Shown one piece after another: positions 1 to 9,191 of a DNA stretch of 64,000 nucleotides (position 1 is its first letter; each line of letters starts with the position of its first letter). Below the pieces are notes generated by a model. That model saw only the letters and a list, made by a program, of their open reading frames with translations. It ran no database searches and was not told where the DNA came from. A program made the position numbers and the translations under genes. Origin of the DNA: Gammaproteobacteria bacterium HGW-Gammaproteobacteria-13 (GTDB lineage: Bacteria > Pseudomonadota > Gammaproteobacteria > Pseudomonadales > Pseudomonadaceae); the NCBI GenBank assembly GCA_002840155.1, contig PGZH01000008.1, forward strand, positions 62,001 to 126,000, written 5' to 3'.

Positions 1-721
1 AGCGCTGACGGTCGACATAATCACGACCCGGAACATCGTTCTCATGGGCCATCAGATTGAGGCGCACTGCACTGCCGGTGCCGACACCTTCCAGGGTCTG
101 ATTGGTGTCCAGGGTCAGGCGGTGGTAGTTGTCAGTACCCAGGCTCGCACCAATTTCGGTGAAGTCACGCTGACGCGGCTGCTTGCTGACCTGGTTGATG
201 CTGCCGCCGGTGGTACCGGAGCCGCCAAATACCGAGTTAGGGCCCTTGATGACCTCAACGGCTTCGATATTGAAGGTGTCGGTACGGTTGTTCTGCGAGC
301 TGTCACGCAGGCCGTCGATCTGCATATTGGCGTTGGCGCTGAAACCACGGATGTTGATGCTGTCGCCCGAGCCGCCACCGCCTTCACCAGCGTTGAAGGT
401 GATACCGGATACGTTGGCCAACACTTCTTTCATGCTCAGGGCTTTCTGCTCTTTGAGCAGGGCCTGTGGCACCACGGTGATGGTTTGCGGGGTATCGAGC
501 AGCGGCACAGCGTATTTAGCCGAGGACGATGCCTCGGTCTTGTAGTCTTCGGCCTGCTGGCCTTTGACCGTTACGCTACCCAACTCAACCGGCGTCCTTG
601 CCTTTTGCGGCGCTTGTTCAGCGGCCATACCAGCGCCCGCCCAGGACGCGATTACCAGACCAATGGCCGAAGCCAGAAGGCGACGCTGCGGCAGGTTGCC
701 GGCTTTTGTACCCATACCCAT
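1..721 (-). CDS. TonB-dependent siderophore receptor, N-terminal part (cut by window edge)
   Basis: This is the first ~240 residues of an outer-membrane ferric-siderophore receptor; the barrel lies beyond base 1. A signal peptide (RRLLASAIGLVIAS, cleaved near AGMA) is followed by a plug domain with the usual segments LDTPQTITVVP, IRGFSANANMQIDGLRD and VEVIKGPNSVFGGSG. Two in-frame ATGs (721 and 715) are possible; 721 is preferred because a GGGGGTGG stretch lies just upstream. A Fur-box-like site lies at 755-773, so iron repression is likely. The first ~60 residues closely resemble those of the receptor at 2824-5136, which suggests paralogy or exchange. The siderophore cannot be told from this part. 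Confidence 0.9.
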   Translation of the reverse strand, partial: MGMGTKAGNLPQRRLLASAIGLVIASWAGAGMAAEQAPQKARTPVELGSVTVKGQQAEDYKTEASSSAKYAVPLLDTPQTITVVPQALLKEQKALSMKEVLANVSGITFNAGEGGGGSGDSINIRGFSANANMQIDGLRDSSQNNRTDTFNIEAVEVIKGPNSVFGGSGTTGGSINQVSKQPRQRDFTEIGASLGTDNYHRLTLDTNQTLEGVGTGSAVRLNLMAHENDVPGRDYVDRQR

Positions 722-754
722 AAGAACCACCCCCGATCAAAACGAGGCGCGATT

Positions 755-773
755 CTAATTGATAACTATTATC
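755..773. promoter_or_regulatory. Fur-box-like site upstream of the truncated TonB receptor
   Basis: By eye 13 of 19 positions match the consensus GATAATGATAATCATTATC, including the right half ATTATC. It lies 34 bp upstream of the receptor start, in an AT-rich island unlike its surroundings. Fur with ferrous iron would repress the receptor. A similar block precedes the second receptor (5171-5189). Confidence 0.6.
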
Positions 774-800
774 AAGCAATAGTCGTTTACACTTTTATTC

Positions 801-1931
801 TTATTTAGTTCCATTGCCGTGATTTTTATCGTGTAGGCACTGGCTGCCAATACTGGCCAGATCACGGCACCCGGTCAGCGCCATGGCCACTTCCAGCTCG
901 GCGCGCAGCAGTTGCACCACATGCGCCACCCCACTAGCCCCAGCAGTGGCCAGGCCGTAGATATAAGGCCGCCCGACCAATACGGCATCGGCGCCCAGGG
1001 CCAAGGCCTTGAAAACATCCGTACCGCGACGAATACCGCCATCGAGCAACAGCGGCACGCGCCCTTGCACTGCGGCGGCGATTTGCGCCAGCACCTCGAT
1101 GGTCGCCGGCTGACCATCAAGGGTGCGCCCACCATGATTGGATACGATGATGCCGTCGACGCCTTCGGCTACCGCCCGCTGCGCATCTTCGGCAGTCATC
1201 ACGCCCTTGAGCAGGATCGGCAGCCGCGTCAGTGAACGCAGCCACTGCACGTCCGCCCAGCCAGGCGCTGCCGCCATTAACGCACCACCGAGCAACAGGC
1301 CCCCGCTGGGCGGCGCACTCTCGCGTAGCGGCTGCATGCCGCGCAGATTGGCCGCCTCGATGCCCTCGGGCAGAAAGAAACCGGCACGCTGTTCACGATT
1401 GCGCACGCCATTGACCGGCGCATCCACCGTCAGCACCAGCGCCTGATAACCCGCAGCTTCGGCGCGCTTGACCAGCGCCTCGGTAAAGGCCCGATCCGGC
1501 TGGATATACAGCTGGAACCACAACGGGTTATGCGCCTGCTCAGCCACCGCCTCAAGCGAAACGCTGGCCTGGGTGCTCAGCACCATGCCGGCTTGTACCG
1601 CCGACGCTGCGAGCACCGTGGCCAGCTCACCCTCGGCATGCACCAACTGTTGATAGGCCACCGGGGCGAGGAAAATCGGGTGCGCAAAAGTCTGGCCGAA
1701 CAGCTGCAGATGGGTATTACCGCCGCTCAGGTCGGCCAACACCCGCGTGCGTAGACGAATGCGCTGAAACGCCGCCTGATTCTCCGCCAGGGTCAGCTCA
1801 TCGGCCGCACCGCCGGCGATATAGGCCCAGGCCTGGGCGCTCATGCGCTCGCGGGCCAGGGGCTCATAGTCCGCCACGGCGGCGATGCTCAGCGGGATCT
1901 GCGTCAGTTTCGGCAATGGCAGGTCGATCAT
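801..1931 (-). CDS. FMN-dependent alpha-hydroxy-acid oxidase/dehydrogenase (LldD/lactate oxidase family)
   Basis: A 376-aa TIM-barrel flavoenzyme that should oxidise an L-2-hydroxy acid, possibly lactate, to the 2-keto acid. Family residues are present: the Tyr of [10 protein letters not shown] (about 37), the Tyr of WFQLYIQP (about 142), the Lys of ILLKGV (about 242), and the active-site His and Arg of SNHGGR (about 266 and 269), followed by the phosphate-binding [10 protein letters not shown] and [10 protein letters not shown]. The ATG at 1931 overlaps the piuC stop as ATGA, so the genes are translationally coupled; a GTG four codons earlier is less likely. Oxidase, dehydrogenase and monooxygenase members cannot be separated from sequence alone. 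Its place in an iron-uptake cluster is unusual. Confidence 0.85.
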   Translation of the reverse strand: MIDLPLPKLTQIPLSIAAVADYEPLARERMSAQAWAYIAGGAADELTLAENQAAFQRIRLRTRVLADLSGGNTHLQLFGQTFAHPIFLAPVAYQQLVHAEGELATVLAASAVQAGMVLSTQASVSLEAVAEQAHNPLWFQLYIQPDRAFTEALVKRAEAAGYQALVLTVDAPVNGVRNREQRAGFFLPEGIEAANLRGMQPLRESAPPSGGLLLGGALMAAAPGWADVQWLRSLTRLPILLKGVMTAEDAQRAVAEGVDGIIVSNHGGRTLDGQPATIEVLAQIAAAVQGRVPLLLDGGIRRGTDVFKALALGADAVLVGRPYIYGLATAGASGVAHVVQLLRAELEVAMALTGCRDLASIGSQCLHDKNHGNGTK

Positions 1932-2608
1932 GTATTGGCCCACTGCCGCAGCAGGTTGTGATAAACCCCGGTCAAACGCGCCAGCTCGGCCGATTCGGGC
2001 ACTTCAAGGGTCAGCGCCTGCACCGCCCGATCCAGCTCCAGCAACAGGCTGCGCTGGGTGTCATCGCGCACCAGGCTCTGAATCCAGAAGAACGCCGCAT
2101 AGCGCGTGCCACGGGTCACCGGATTGACCCGGTGCAGGCTGCTGCCGGGATACAAGACCAGATGGCCGGCCGGCAACTTGACGCTGTGGCTGCCGTAGCT
2201 GTCCTCGACCACCAGCTCGCCACCGTCGTACTCGTCCGGATCACTGAAAAACAACGTGGCCGACAGGTCGCTGCGCACCCGATGCGGCGTGCCCGGCACG
2301 CTGAAAATCGCGTTATCAATATGGTTGCCATAGGTGCCGCCGCCGCTGTAGCGGTTGAAGCGCGGCGGCAACACTTTCAGCGGCAAAGCGGCCGAGACAA
2401 ACTGCGGGTGATTGCCCAGACGCTGCAGGATAAAGTCGCCGATCTGCAGCGTCAGCGGATCATCCTGCGCCAGTTGCTGATTGGCCTTGGCCTTGGCCGC
2501 CTGATAGCCCGCCGTCAGCCGACCATCCTGCCAGCTGGCTTGCTCAAAAGCCTGACGGCATTCACCCACTTGCTCGGGCGTCAGCACATCGGCAATGCTC
2601 AACATCAT
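1928..2608 (-). CDS. piuC: Fe(II)/2-oxoglutarate-dependent oxygenase PiuC (PKHD-type hydroxylase, YbiX family)
   Basis: A 226-aa cupin-fold oxygenase. The metal-binding H-x-D is at His96/Asp98 (NHIDNA), the distal His at about 159 (SSLHRV) and the 2-oxoglutarate-binding Arg at about 169. Length matches the E. coli YbiX / Pseudomonas PiuC family, whose genes usually sit beside catecholate siderophore receptors, as here; the substrate is unknown. A GAGGAG ribosome-binding site lies 8 nt before the ATG at 2608 (a second ATG follows at once). A Fur-like site is at 2657-2675. The 3' end overlaps the flavin oxidase gene by 4 bp. Confidence 0.9.
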   Translation of the reverse strand: MMLSIADVLTPEQVGECRQAFEQASWQDGRLTAGYQAAKAKANQQLAQDDPLTLQIGDFILQRLGNHPQFVSAALPLKVLPPRFNRYSGGGTYGNHIDNAIFSVPGTPHRVRSDLSATLFFSDPDEYDGGELVVEDSYGSHSVKLPAGHLVLYPGSSLHRVNPVTRGTRYAAFFWIQSLVRDDTQRSLLLELDRAVQALTLEVPESAELARLTGVYHNLLRQWANT

Positions 2609-2656
2609 GATTCGCTCTCCTCACCGGTCGCCCTGAGCGCCCGCCACCAAACAGTT

Positions 2657-2675
2657 GCAAATGATTCTAAATAGC
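2657..2675. promoter_or_regulatory. Fur-box-like site upstream of piuC
   Basis: About 12 of 19 positions match the Fur consensus (GCAAATGATTCTAAATAGC). It lies 49 bp upstream of the piuC ATG, within a short AT-rich stretch. It would place the piuC-flavin oxidase pair under iron control independently of the receptor upstream. Confidence 0.5.
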
Positions 2676-2768
2676 TAGGCCGCACTATGACAGCGCCGCA
2701 CGCCGGGACCGTTGATCCAGCCCAATAATTTGAGCCGATGCCATTGGCCTAGCGACTGGGGCACAGCA

Positions 2769-2812
2769 TAAAAAACGCCCCGGAGGCCAAAGCATCCGGG
2801 GCGCGTTTTACT
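2769..2812 (-). terminator. Rho-independent terminator after the catecholate receptor
   Basis: An 8-bp GC stem (2776-2783 with 2796-2803, CGCCCCGG) is followed on the minus strand by a T run. It separates the receptor transcript from piuC. Confidence 0.8.
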
Positions 2813-2823
2813 GCCTGAGCAAC

Positions 2824-5136
2824 TTAGAAGCGGAAGTCGGTGCTCAGGGTCAGGGTACGTGGATCACCAAGCATGGCGCGACGACCATTCCAGTTGGTGG
2901 AAACGGCGTACTCCTCATCGGTCAGGTTATCCAGGTTAACCCGCACATCCAGGTTCGGGTTGACCGCATAGGACGCCATCGCATTGAAGGTGGTGTAGCT
3001 CGGCAGCTTGCCCACTGCGCCGTTGGGAATAATGCGCTCGGCATCATCCGGACGGCCCAGGTAGGACGAACCCACGTGCTTGGCACCCGCACCAATGGTC
3101 ACGCCAACCGGCAGACGATAGGTGGTCCACAGACTACCCGACACCCGCGGGGTAAAGGCCAGCTCATCACCGCTGGTACGCACCACAGTGCCGTAGTCGC
3201 CAGCGTCGGCGCGCTTGCGCACCTCATCCAGGTAGGCGCTGTGCTTGCGTTCGCTGTCCATAAAGACGATGCCGGCAAACACATTCCAGTCAGTGGTGAT
3301 CTGACCAGTGGCACTTAACTCCAGGCCTTTGACGATCTGCTTGCCATAGCCCTTGAGGGTGGCCGGTGCAGACTGGCCGACATCACGCCCGGTAATCGGC
3401 ACGCGCTTCTCGGTGTAGAACAGCGCAGCTGCGGTCGAGAGACGCTTGTCGAAAAAGTCCCACTTGGTACCCAGCTCGTAGTTGTCGGCCTTGACCGGAT
3501 CGGCGCCTTGCACCAGACCCGGCATGGACTGGCCGTTGACCCGGGAGATATCTGAGCCGGACAGGAAAGAACCCGCAGGCTGCACCGAACGACCGTATGC
3601 GGCGTAGATGCTGCCGTACTCCACCGGCTTGTACACCAGGCCCAGCTTGCCGGCCACGGTGAACTCGGTGTCATCGTAGCCATCCGGGCCGACAGGTGCG
3701 CCGGCAACGGTCTTGCTACTGATATCGACCTGGTAGTTTTCCAGGCGCAGGCCGCCGGTTACTTGCCATTGTTTATTCAGCTCAATGGTGTCGTAGACGT
3801 ACAGGGCAACCGTATCAACGGTCACCTCATTCAGATCACGCAGCTGGCCGCGTTTAGCCGTAGGGCCAGTACGCTGCCAATCGGGATTGAACGGATCGAC
3901 CGCCACTTGCGGCCGTACCTCTGCATAGGTGCGACCCTCGGATTTCTCATGGGTCAGTTCCAAGCCGGTGGCCAGGTTGTGCTGCAGGCTGCCGGTGGCA
4001 AACTGCGCCGACAGATTGGTCTGGTTGGACAGGCTGGTGTTTACCCGGTCATAAAACTGGGTGTCAGTCAGCAGATCGCCCTGCGCGGCGCGGTACTGGA
4101 ATGGCACGGTGTAACGCGCATCACGGTCAACCCGTGCCCAGCGCGTCTGGTTGCTGAGGGTCATGCCAGTGGACAGGTCGTGCTCGACACGCGCCAGGAA
4201 GGCATCGCTGGTGGTGTCGTCATAATCGGACTTGAGGCCATAGAAGGTGTCGCGATCCACCGACGACAACGCCGGATCATAGGGCGTATTACCCTTAAGC
4301 CCCTTGACCGAGGCGCCGGACACGCCCCAATCCGGACGATCATTCATCTGCACATGCTCATAGGCGAAGATCGCCCGGGTATCGGTGCCCAGACCAAAAG
4401 CCACCGACGGAGCGATGCCCCAGCTGTTGTTCTCCGCGTGCTCGCGGCCAGCAACGCCGCTGTCTTCCAGCAGCAGGTTGAGGCGCGCGGCAGTAGTCTC
4501 GTTGATCACCTGGTTGGTATCCAGGGTCATGCGCTTGCGTGCTTCGGAGTCGTACTGGTCGAAGGCATAACTGATGCCGCCGCCGATAAATTCTTCCAGG
4601 GTCGGCGTTTTGGTCACCAGGTTGATATAACCGCCGGCACCACCACGGCCGTTATCGGCGGCCGGGCCCTTGGCTACTTCGACCGACTCAACGTTGAACA
4701 CGTCGCGGGTGTAGCTGCCGTTGTCGCGCGCACCGTCGATAAAGATGCTGCCGCTGGTGTCGAAACCGCGCAGGCTGAAATTATTGGTGCCGCTGGAAAA
4801 GCCGTTTTCGCCGGCATTGAAGCTGATACCTGGGGTGTTGCTCAGCACGTCTGTCAGGTTGCGTGCGCCCTGCTCTTTGAACAGCGCTTCAGGGATCACG
4901 CTGAAGGTTTGCGGCGTATCCAGCAGTGGTGCGGTCTGCTTCGGCGAGGAGGCCTTGTCGACCTTGTAGCCTGTGTCCTGCTGACCTTTGACCGTAACGC
5001 TGCCCAGCTCAACCGGGGCCTTCGCGGCTTCGGCGGCAAAGCTGTGGCTGGCGCACGAAGCAATGGCAAAGCCAATTGCACTGGCCAGCAGGCGGCGTTG
5101 TGGGAGATTTCTGCGCTTTTTATCGTAGTTGTTCAT
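2824..5136 (-). CDS. TonB-dependent catecholate siderophore receptor (Fiu/PiuA-like)
   Basis: A complete 770-aa outer-membrane receptor. It has a signal peptide (to about residue 34, SHSFAA), a plug domain of about 45-190 (LDTPQTFSVIP, LRGFDTSGSIFIDGARDNG, VEVAKGPAADNGRGGAGG) and a 22-strand barrel ending in the aromatic C-terminus DFRF. The sequence and the neighbouring piuC fit the Fiu/PiuA group, which imports ferric catecholates and related compounds using TonB energy. A Fur-like site lies at 5171-5189 and a terminator follows at 2769-2812. I leave the symbol blank because piuA and fiu are not separable here. Confidence 0.92.
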   Translation of the reverse strand: MNNYDKKRRNLPQRRLLASAIGFAIASCASHSFAAEAAKAPVELGSVTVKGQQDTGYKVDKASSPKQTAPLLDTPQTFSVIPEALFKEQGARNLTDVLSNTPGISFNAGENGFSSGTNNFSLRGFDTSGSIFIDGARDNGSYTRDVFNVESVEVAKGPAADNGRGGAGGYINLVTKTPTLEEFIGGGISYAFDQYDSEARKRMTLDTNQVINETTAARLNLLLEDSGVAGREHAENNSWGIAPSVAFGLGTDTRAIFAYEHVQMNDRPDWGVSGASVKGLKGNTPYDPALSSVDRDTFYGLKSDYDDTTSDAFLARVEHDLSTGMTLSNQTRWARVDRDARYTVPFQYRAAQGDLLTDTQFYDRVNTSLSNQTNLSAQFATGSLQHNLATGLELTHEKSEGRTYAEVRPQVAVDPFNPDWQRTGPTAKRGQLRDLNEVTVDTVALYVYDTIELNKQWQVTGGLRLENYQVDISSKTVAGAPVGPDGYDDTEFTVAGKLGLVYKPVEYGSIYAAYGRSVQPAGSFLSGSDISRVNGQSMPGLVQGADPVKADNYELGTKWDFFDKRLSTAAALFYTEKRVPITGRDVGQSAPATLKGYGKQIVKGLELSATGQITTDWNVFAGIVFMDSERKHSAYLDEVRKRADAGDYGTVVRTSGDELAFTPRVSGSLWTTYRLPVGVTIGAGAKHVGSSYLGRPDDAERIIPNGAVGKLPSYTTFNAMASYAVNPNLDVRVNLDNLTDEEYAVSTNWNGRRAMLGDPRTLTLSTDFRF

Positions 5137-5170
5137 GAGAATCGCTCAGGCTTTAAAAACTGACGCAATT

Positions 5171-5189
5171 CTAATTAGTAAGCACTCTC
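5171..5189. promoter_or_regulatory. Weak Fur-box-like site upstream of the catecholate receptor
   Basis: Only about 10 of 19 positions match the Fur consensus. However, the block around it (GC-ATTCTAATT followed by TAA and TCAA) aligns with the better site at 755-773 and has the same placement, 35 bp before the start codon. Confidence 0.4.
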
Positions 5190-5356
5190 AATCAATCTTT
5201 ACATCTCGTTTACATGAACTCCTTTGTAACAAAATTGTCAGCCCTCGCCACCAAGCCTATGCAGGGCCAACCCCAGCAGAGCGAGGCAAAGGCTCTAGCG
5301 CCAGCAATAGCGGCTGGAGCCAGCACATTGGCCGGCCCGCAGAATATTGCAGGCAC

Positions 5357-5388
5357 AAAAAAGGCACGGAGTCAGCCGTGCCTTTTTG
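5357..5388 (-). terminator. Rho-independent terminator after speC
   Basis: A 7-bp stem GGCACGG/CCGTGCC (5363-5369 with 5376-5382), flanked by an A run on the left and a T run on the right. It lies 20 bp past the speC stop and could work in both directions. Confidence 0.85.
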
Positions 5389-5407
5389 CTCAGCGCCTGG
5401 CCGAGAG

Positions 5408-6571
5408 TTACAGGTAGAACGACTTCAGCGGCGGGAAGCCATTGAATTCCACCGCGCTGTAGCTAGTGGTGTAGGCGCCGGTGGACAGCCAGTACAGACG
5501 GTCGCCGATCGACAGGTTGAGCGGCAGGCCGTACTTGTAGTTCTCGTACATGATGTCGGCGCTGTCGCAGGTTGGGCCGGCGATCACCACTTCTTCCATC
5601 TCGCCTTTCTTCTCAGTCCAGATCGGGAACTTGATGGCTTCGTCCATGGTTTCGATCAGGCCGCTGAACTTGCCCACGTCCACATACACCCAACGCTCGA
5701 CGGCGGTACGCGACTTGCGCGCGACCAGCACCACTTCGCTGACCAAGATGCCGGCGTTGGCGATCAGCGAGCGGCCCGGTTCCAGGATGATTTCCGGCAG
5801 GTCATCGCCGAAGTCTTCCTTGAGGAAGCGGATGATTTCCTCGGCGTAGGTTTCCAGGCTGTTGGTACGGGTGATGTAGTTGGCCGGGAAGCCACCACCC
5901 ATGTTGATCAGCTTGAGGACGATGCCGTCTTCTTCTTTCAGGCGCTCGAAGATCACCTTGACCTTGGCAATCGCCGCATCCCATACCGAGATGTCGCGCT
6001 GCTGCGAACCAACGTGGAAGGAGATGCCGTACGGCACCAGGCCCAGGTCACGGGCAAGAATCAGCAGGTCCATGGCCATGTCGGTCTGGCAGCCGAATTT
6101 GCGCGACAGTGGCCAATCGGCCGTGGTCGAACCTTCGGTGAGGATGCGCACATAGACTTTCGCGCCCGGCGCGGCCTTGGCGATATTGCGCAGGTCAGCT
6201 TCCGAGTCGGTGGCGAACAGGCGCACGCCCTTCTCATAGAAGTAGCGGATGTCCTTGGATTTCTTGATGGTGTTGCCGTAGCTGATGCGGTCGGCACTGA
6301 CGCCGCGCTCCATCACCTTGTCCAGCTCGTAGATCGAGGCGATGTCGAAGCTGGAGCCCTTTTCCTTGAGCAGGTCGATGATCTCGACCGCCGGGTTGGC
6401 CTTGACCGCGTAATACACCTTGGCGAATTCGAAACCGGCGCGCAGGTCATCGTAGGCCTGGCTGATGATCGCGGTATCGATCACCACGAACGGGGTTTCC
6501 TGGGTGTCGGCGAACGCCTTCATGCGCTGAAAAGTAGCGGGTGCGTAGTAGTCTTCGACCTTGATCGACAT
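5408..6571 (-). CDS. speC: Ornithine decarboxylase, PLP-dependent (alanine-racemase-fold type)
   Basis: A 387-aa eukaryotic-type (fold III) decarboxylase making putrescine from ornithine in the cytoplasm. Lys57 in YAVKANP is the PLP Schiff-base lysine; FHVGSQQ and EPGRS are cofactor motifs; Cys335 in GPTCDSAD is the catalytic cysteine contributed across the dimer. Length and position match P. aeruginosa SpeC, as I recall that locus. Lysine decarboxylases of the same fold are hard to exclude by sequence. The gene stands alone, with a terminator at 5357-5388 and a leader of at least 225 nt that holds a candidate Arg-rich ORF and a hairpin. Confidence 0.9.
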   Translation of the reverse strand: MSIKVEDYYAPATFQRMKAFADTQETPFVVIDTAIISQAYDDLRAGFEFAKVYYAVKANPAVEIIDLLKEKGSSFDIASIYELDKVMERGVSADRISYGNTIKKSKDIRYFYEKGVRLFATDSEADLRNIAKAAPGAKVYVRILTEGSTTADWPLSRKFGCQTDMAMDLLILARDLGLVPYGISFHVGSQQRDISVWDAAIAKVKVIFERLKEEDGIVLKLINMGGGFPANYITRTNSLETYAEEIIRFLKEDFGDDLPEIILEPGRSLIANAGILVSEVVLVARKSRTAVERWVYVDVGKFSGLIETMDEAIKFPIWTEKKGEMEEVVIAGPTCDSADIMYENYKYGLPLNLSIGDRLYWLSTGAYTTSYSAVEFNGFPPLKSFYL

Positions 6572-6616
6572 GCTTGGGACTCCAGTTGGCGGAACCAGTT
6601 AAAACGCTTTCAGTCA

Positions 6617-6645
6617 GGCAAGCGCTGCGCACGCAGTCACTTGCC
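6617..6645 (-). promoter_or_regulatory. Stem-loop in the speC leader
   Basis: On the minus strand GGCAAG (6640-6645) pairs with CTTGCC (6617-6622), and an inner CTGCG/CGCAG pair (6632-6636 with 6625-6629) extends the hairpin. It lies between the candidate leader ORF and the speC start. No U run follows directly, so if regulatory it is not a simple terminator. Confidence 0.4.
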
Positions 6646-6668
6646 CACCATTTAGGGATGCTCGGCGG

Positions 6669-6797
6669 TTAAACCACGCGAGCCGAACGTCTGATCAGTT
6701 TCCCCACTTTGGTTCGCCTACTTCCCAAGGCATGTCGCCGAGTACCCCAAGGGTCTCTCGTCGTCAGTACTTGAGCCGGATGGATCGTTGCCAGCAT
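6669..6797 (-). CDS. Candidate Arg-rich leader peptide upstream of speC (42 aa)
   Basis: An ATG at 6797 opens 42 codons ending in TAA at 6669, 97 nt before speC. Eight residues are Arg, in three adjacent pairs (TRRH, SRRT, IRRS) plus two singles; six of the eight Arg codons are types rare in Pseudomonas (AGA, AGG, CGA, CGG). Arginine is a precursor of ornithine, the SpeC substrate, so an attenuating leader is conceivable. Against it, there is no clear Shine-Dalgarno sequence and rare codons are also expected in noncoding DNA. The rest of the 478-bp speC-prfC gap shows AT-rich tracts but no other gene. Confidence 0.3.
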   Translation of the reverse strand: MLATIHPAQVLTTRDPWGTRRHALGSRRTKVGKLIRRSARVV

Positions 6798-6994
6798 GGA
6801 CGTTCGGGCGCGAACTTTAGGGCCATGGGGGGCTGAGATCAATCAAAAAATGCCGTGCTTTTGACCCCCTTTGTCGCCTTATTGATTGATCGTTTTATAT
6901 TCAAAACAAAACGTCAGGAATGCTGCACAAAGCGCGGCAAAACCCTGGTTTGGTCCTCTGACTACAGGTCACCGCGCTGACCGACGTTTACCGT

Positions 6995-7000
6995 TATAAT
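6995..7000 (+). promoter_or_regulatory. -10 element (TATAAT) for prfC
   Basis: A perfect TATAAT 49 bp upstream of the prfC start. I see no good -35 hexamer at the usual distance. Confidence 0.45.
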
Positions 7001-7049
7001 CGCCGCCTTTTTTGACAGACCGACTATTCAGTCGACGGGTTCCCGCACA

Positions 7050-8633
<1,584 letters not shown>

Positions 8634-8640
8634 GCCATCC

Positions 8641-8680
8641 ACCCTCTCCCCAGCCCTCTCCCGCCAGCGGGAGAGGGAGC
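8641..8680. repeat. CCCTCTCCC-type intergenic repeat, left arm
   Basis: A 40-bp block with an internal inverted repeat (CTCTCCCGCCAGCGGGAGAG) just after the prfC stop. A near-identical block in inverted orientation lies at 8760-8800, so the two can also pair with each other. It may terminate prfC transcription. Confidence 0.8.
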
Positions 8681-8755
8681 CGAACGCAGCAGGCCGTAGA
8701 TACGCTAGCGACGCCTCGATCATTGGCTGAATCACTAATCCAACAAGCTACGCGG

Positions 8756-9142
8756 TCAACTCCCCTCGCCCGCTTGCGGGAGAGGGGCTGGGGGAGAGGG
8801 CCGCTTGTGCTCCACCCATAAGCGCAACAGTTCCAGCACCGCATCTGTTTGCAGCAGCACCTCATGATTCCAGAAGCGCAACACCTCAAAGCCCTGCCCC
8901 CGTAGCCAGTCATCACGCTGCCGGTCATAGGCTGACTGCTCCAAACGCTGACCACCATCCAGCTCAACGACCAGGCCTATCTCCAGGCACACGAAATCCG
9001 CGATGTAATGGCCCAACGGCTTTTGCCGTTTGAACTTGAGCCCCATAAAGCGATGGGCGCGCAGTTGATACCAGAGGCAACGTTCCGCATCCGTCATATC
9101 TCGTCGCAACGCCCTCGCACGCGCCCTAATCAGCTCGTCCAT
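8756..9142 (-). CDS. DUF559 domain protein (Vsr/restriction-endonuclease-like fold)
   Basis: 128 aa. A PD-(D/E)xK-like core is visible: FKRQKPLGHYIADFVC, then VVELDGGQR and a C-terminal GFEVLRFWNHEVL, as in DUF559 proteins related to very-short-patch-repair endonucleases. Biological role unknown. The last ~14 residues (SPPAPLPQAGEGS) are a direct translation of the repeat at 8760-8800, so the repeat has been recruited into the reading frame. The gene sits between convergent prfC and divergent tatD and looks like an insertion in an otherwise conserved region. Confidence 0.8.
   Translation of the reverse strand: MDELIRARARALRRDMTDAERCLWYQLRAHRFMGLKFKRQKPLGHYIADFVCLEIGLVVELDGGQRLEQSAYDRQRDDWLRGQGFEVLRFWNHEVLLQTDAVLELLRLWVEHKRPSPPAPLPQAGEGS
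8760..8800. repeat. CCCTCTCCC-type intergenic repeat, right arm, overlapping the DUF559 3' end
   Basis: An inverted copy of the 8641-8680 block, with the palindrome CTCGCCCGCTTGCGGGAGAG. It encodes the C-terminal tail of the DUF559 protein. Confidence 0.8.
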
Positions 9143-9191
9143 AAGCTACCCTGCTCCCTGCAAAGACCGCTGTTTGAGCAAACACTAGACC

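Noticed and set aside
44..808. 254-aa open frame on the plus strand
   Set aside because: It is the antisense of the truncated TonB receptor, which has a clear signal peptide and plug motifs on the minus strand.
3763..5163. 466-aa open frame on the plus strand
   Set aside because: Antisense to the catecholate receptor; no recognisable protein features, and long shadow frames are common in GC-rich genes.
5129..6655. 508-aa open frame on the plus strand
   Set aside because: Antisense to speC, whose catalytic motifs are unambiguous.
8641..8800. CRISPR array or toxin-antitoxin locus around the DUF559 gene
   Set aside because: Only two inverted repeat blocks and no spacers; no antitoxin-like partner gene is present.
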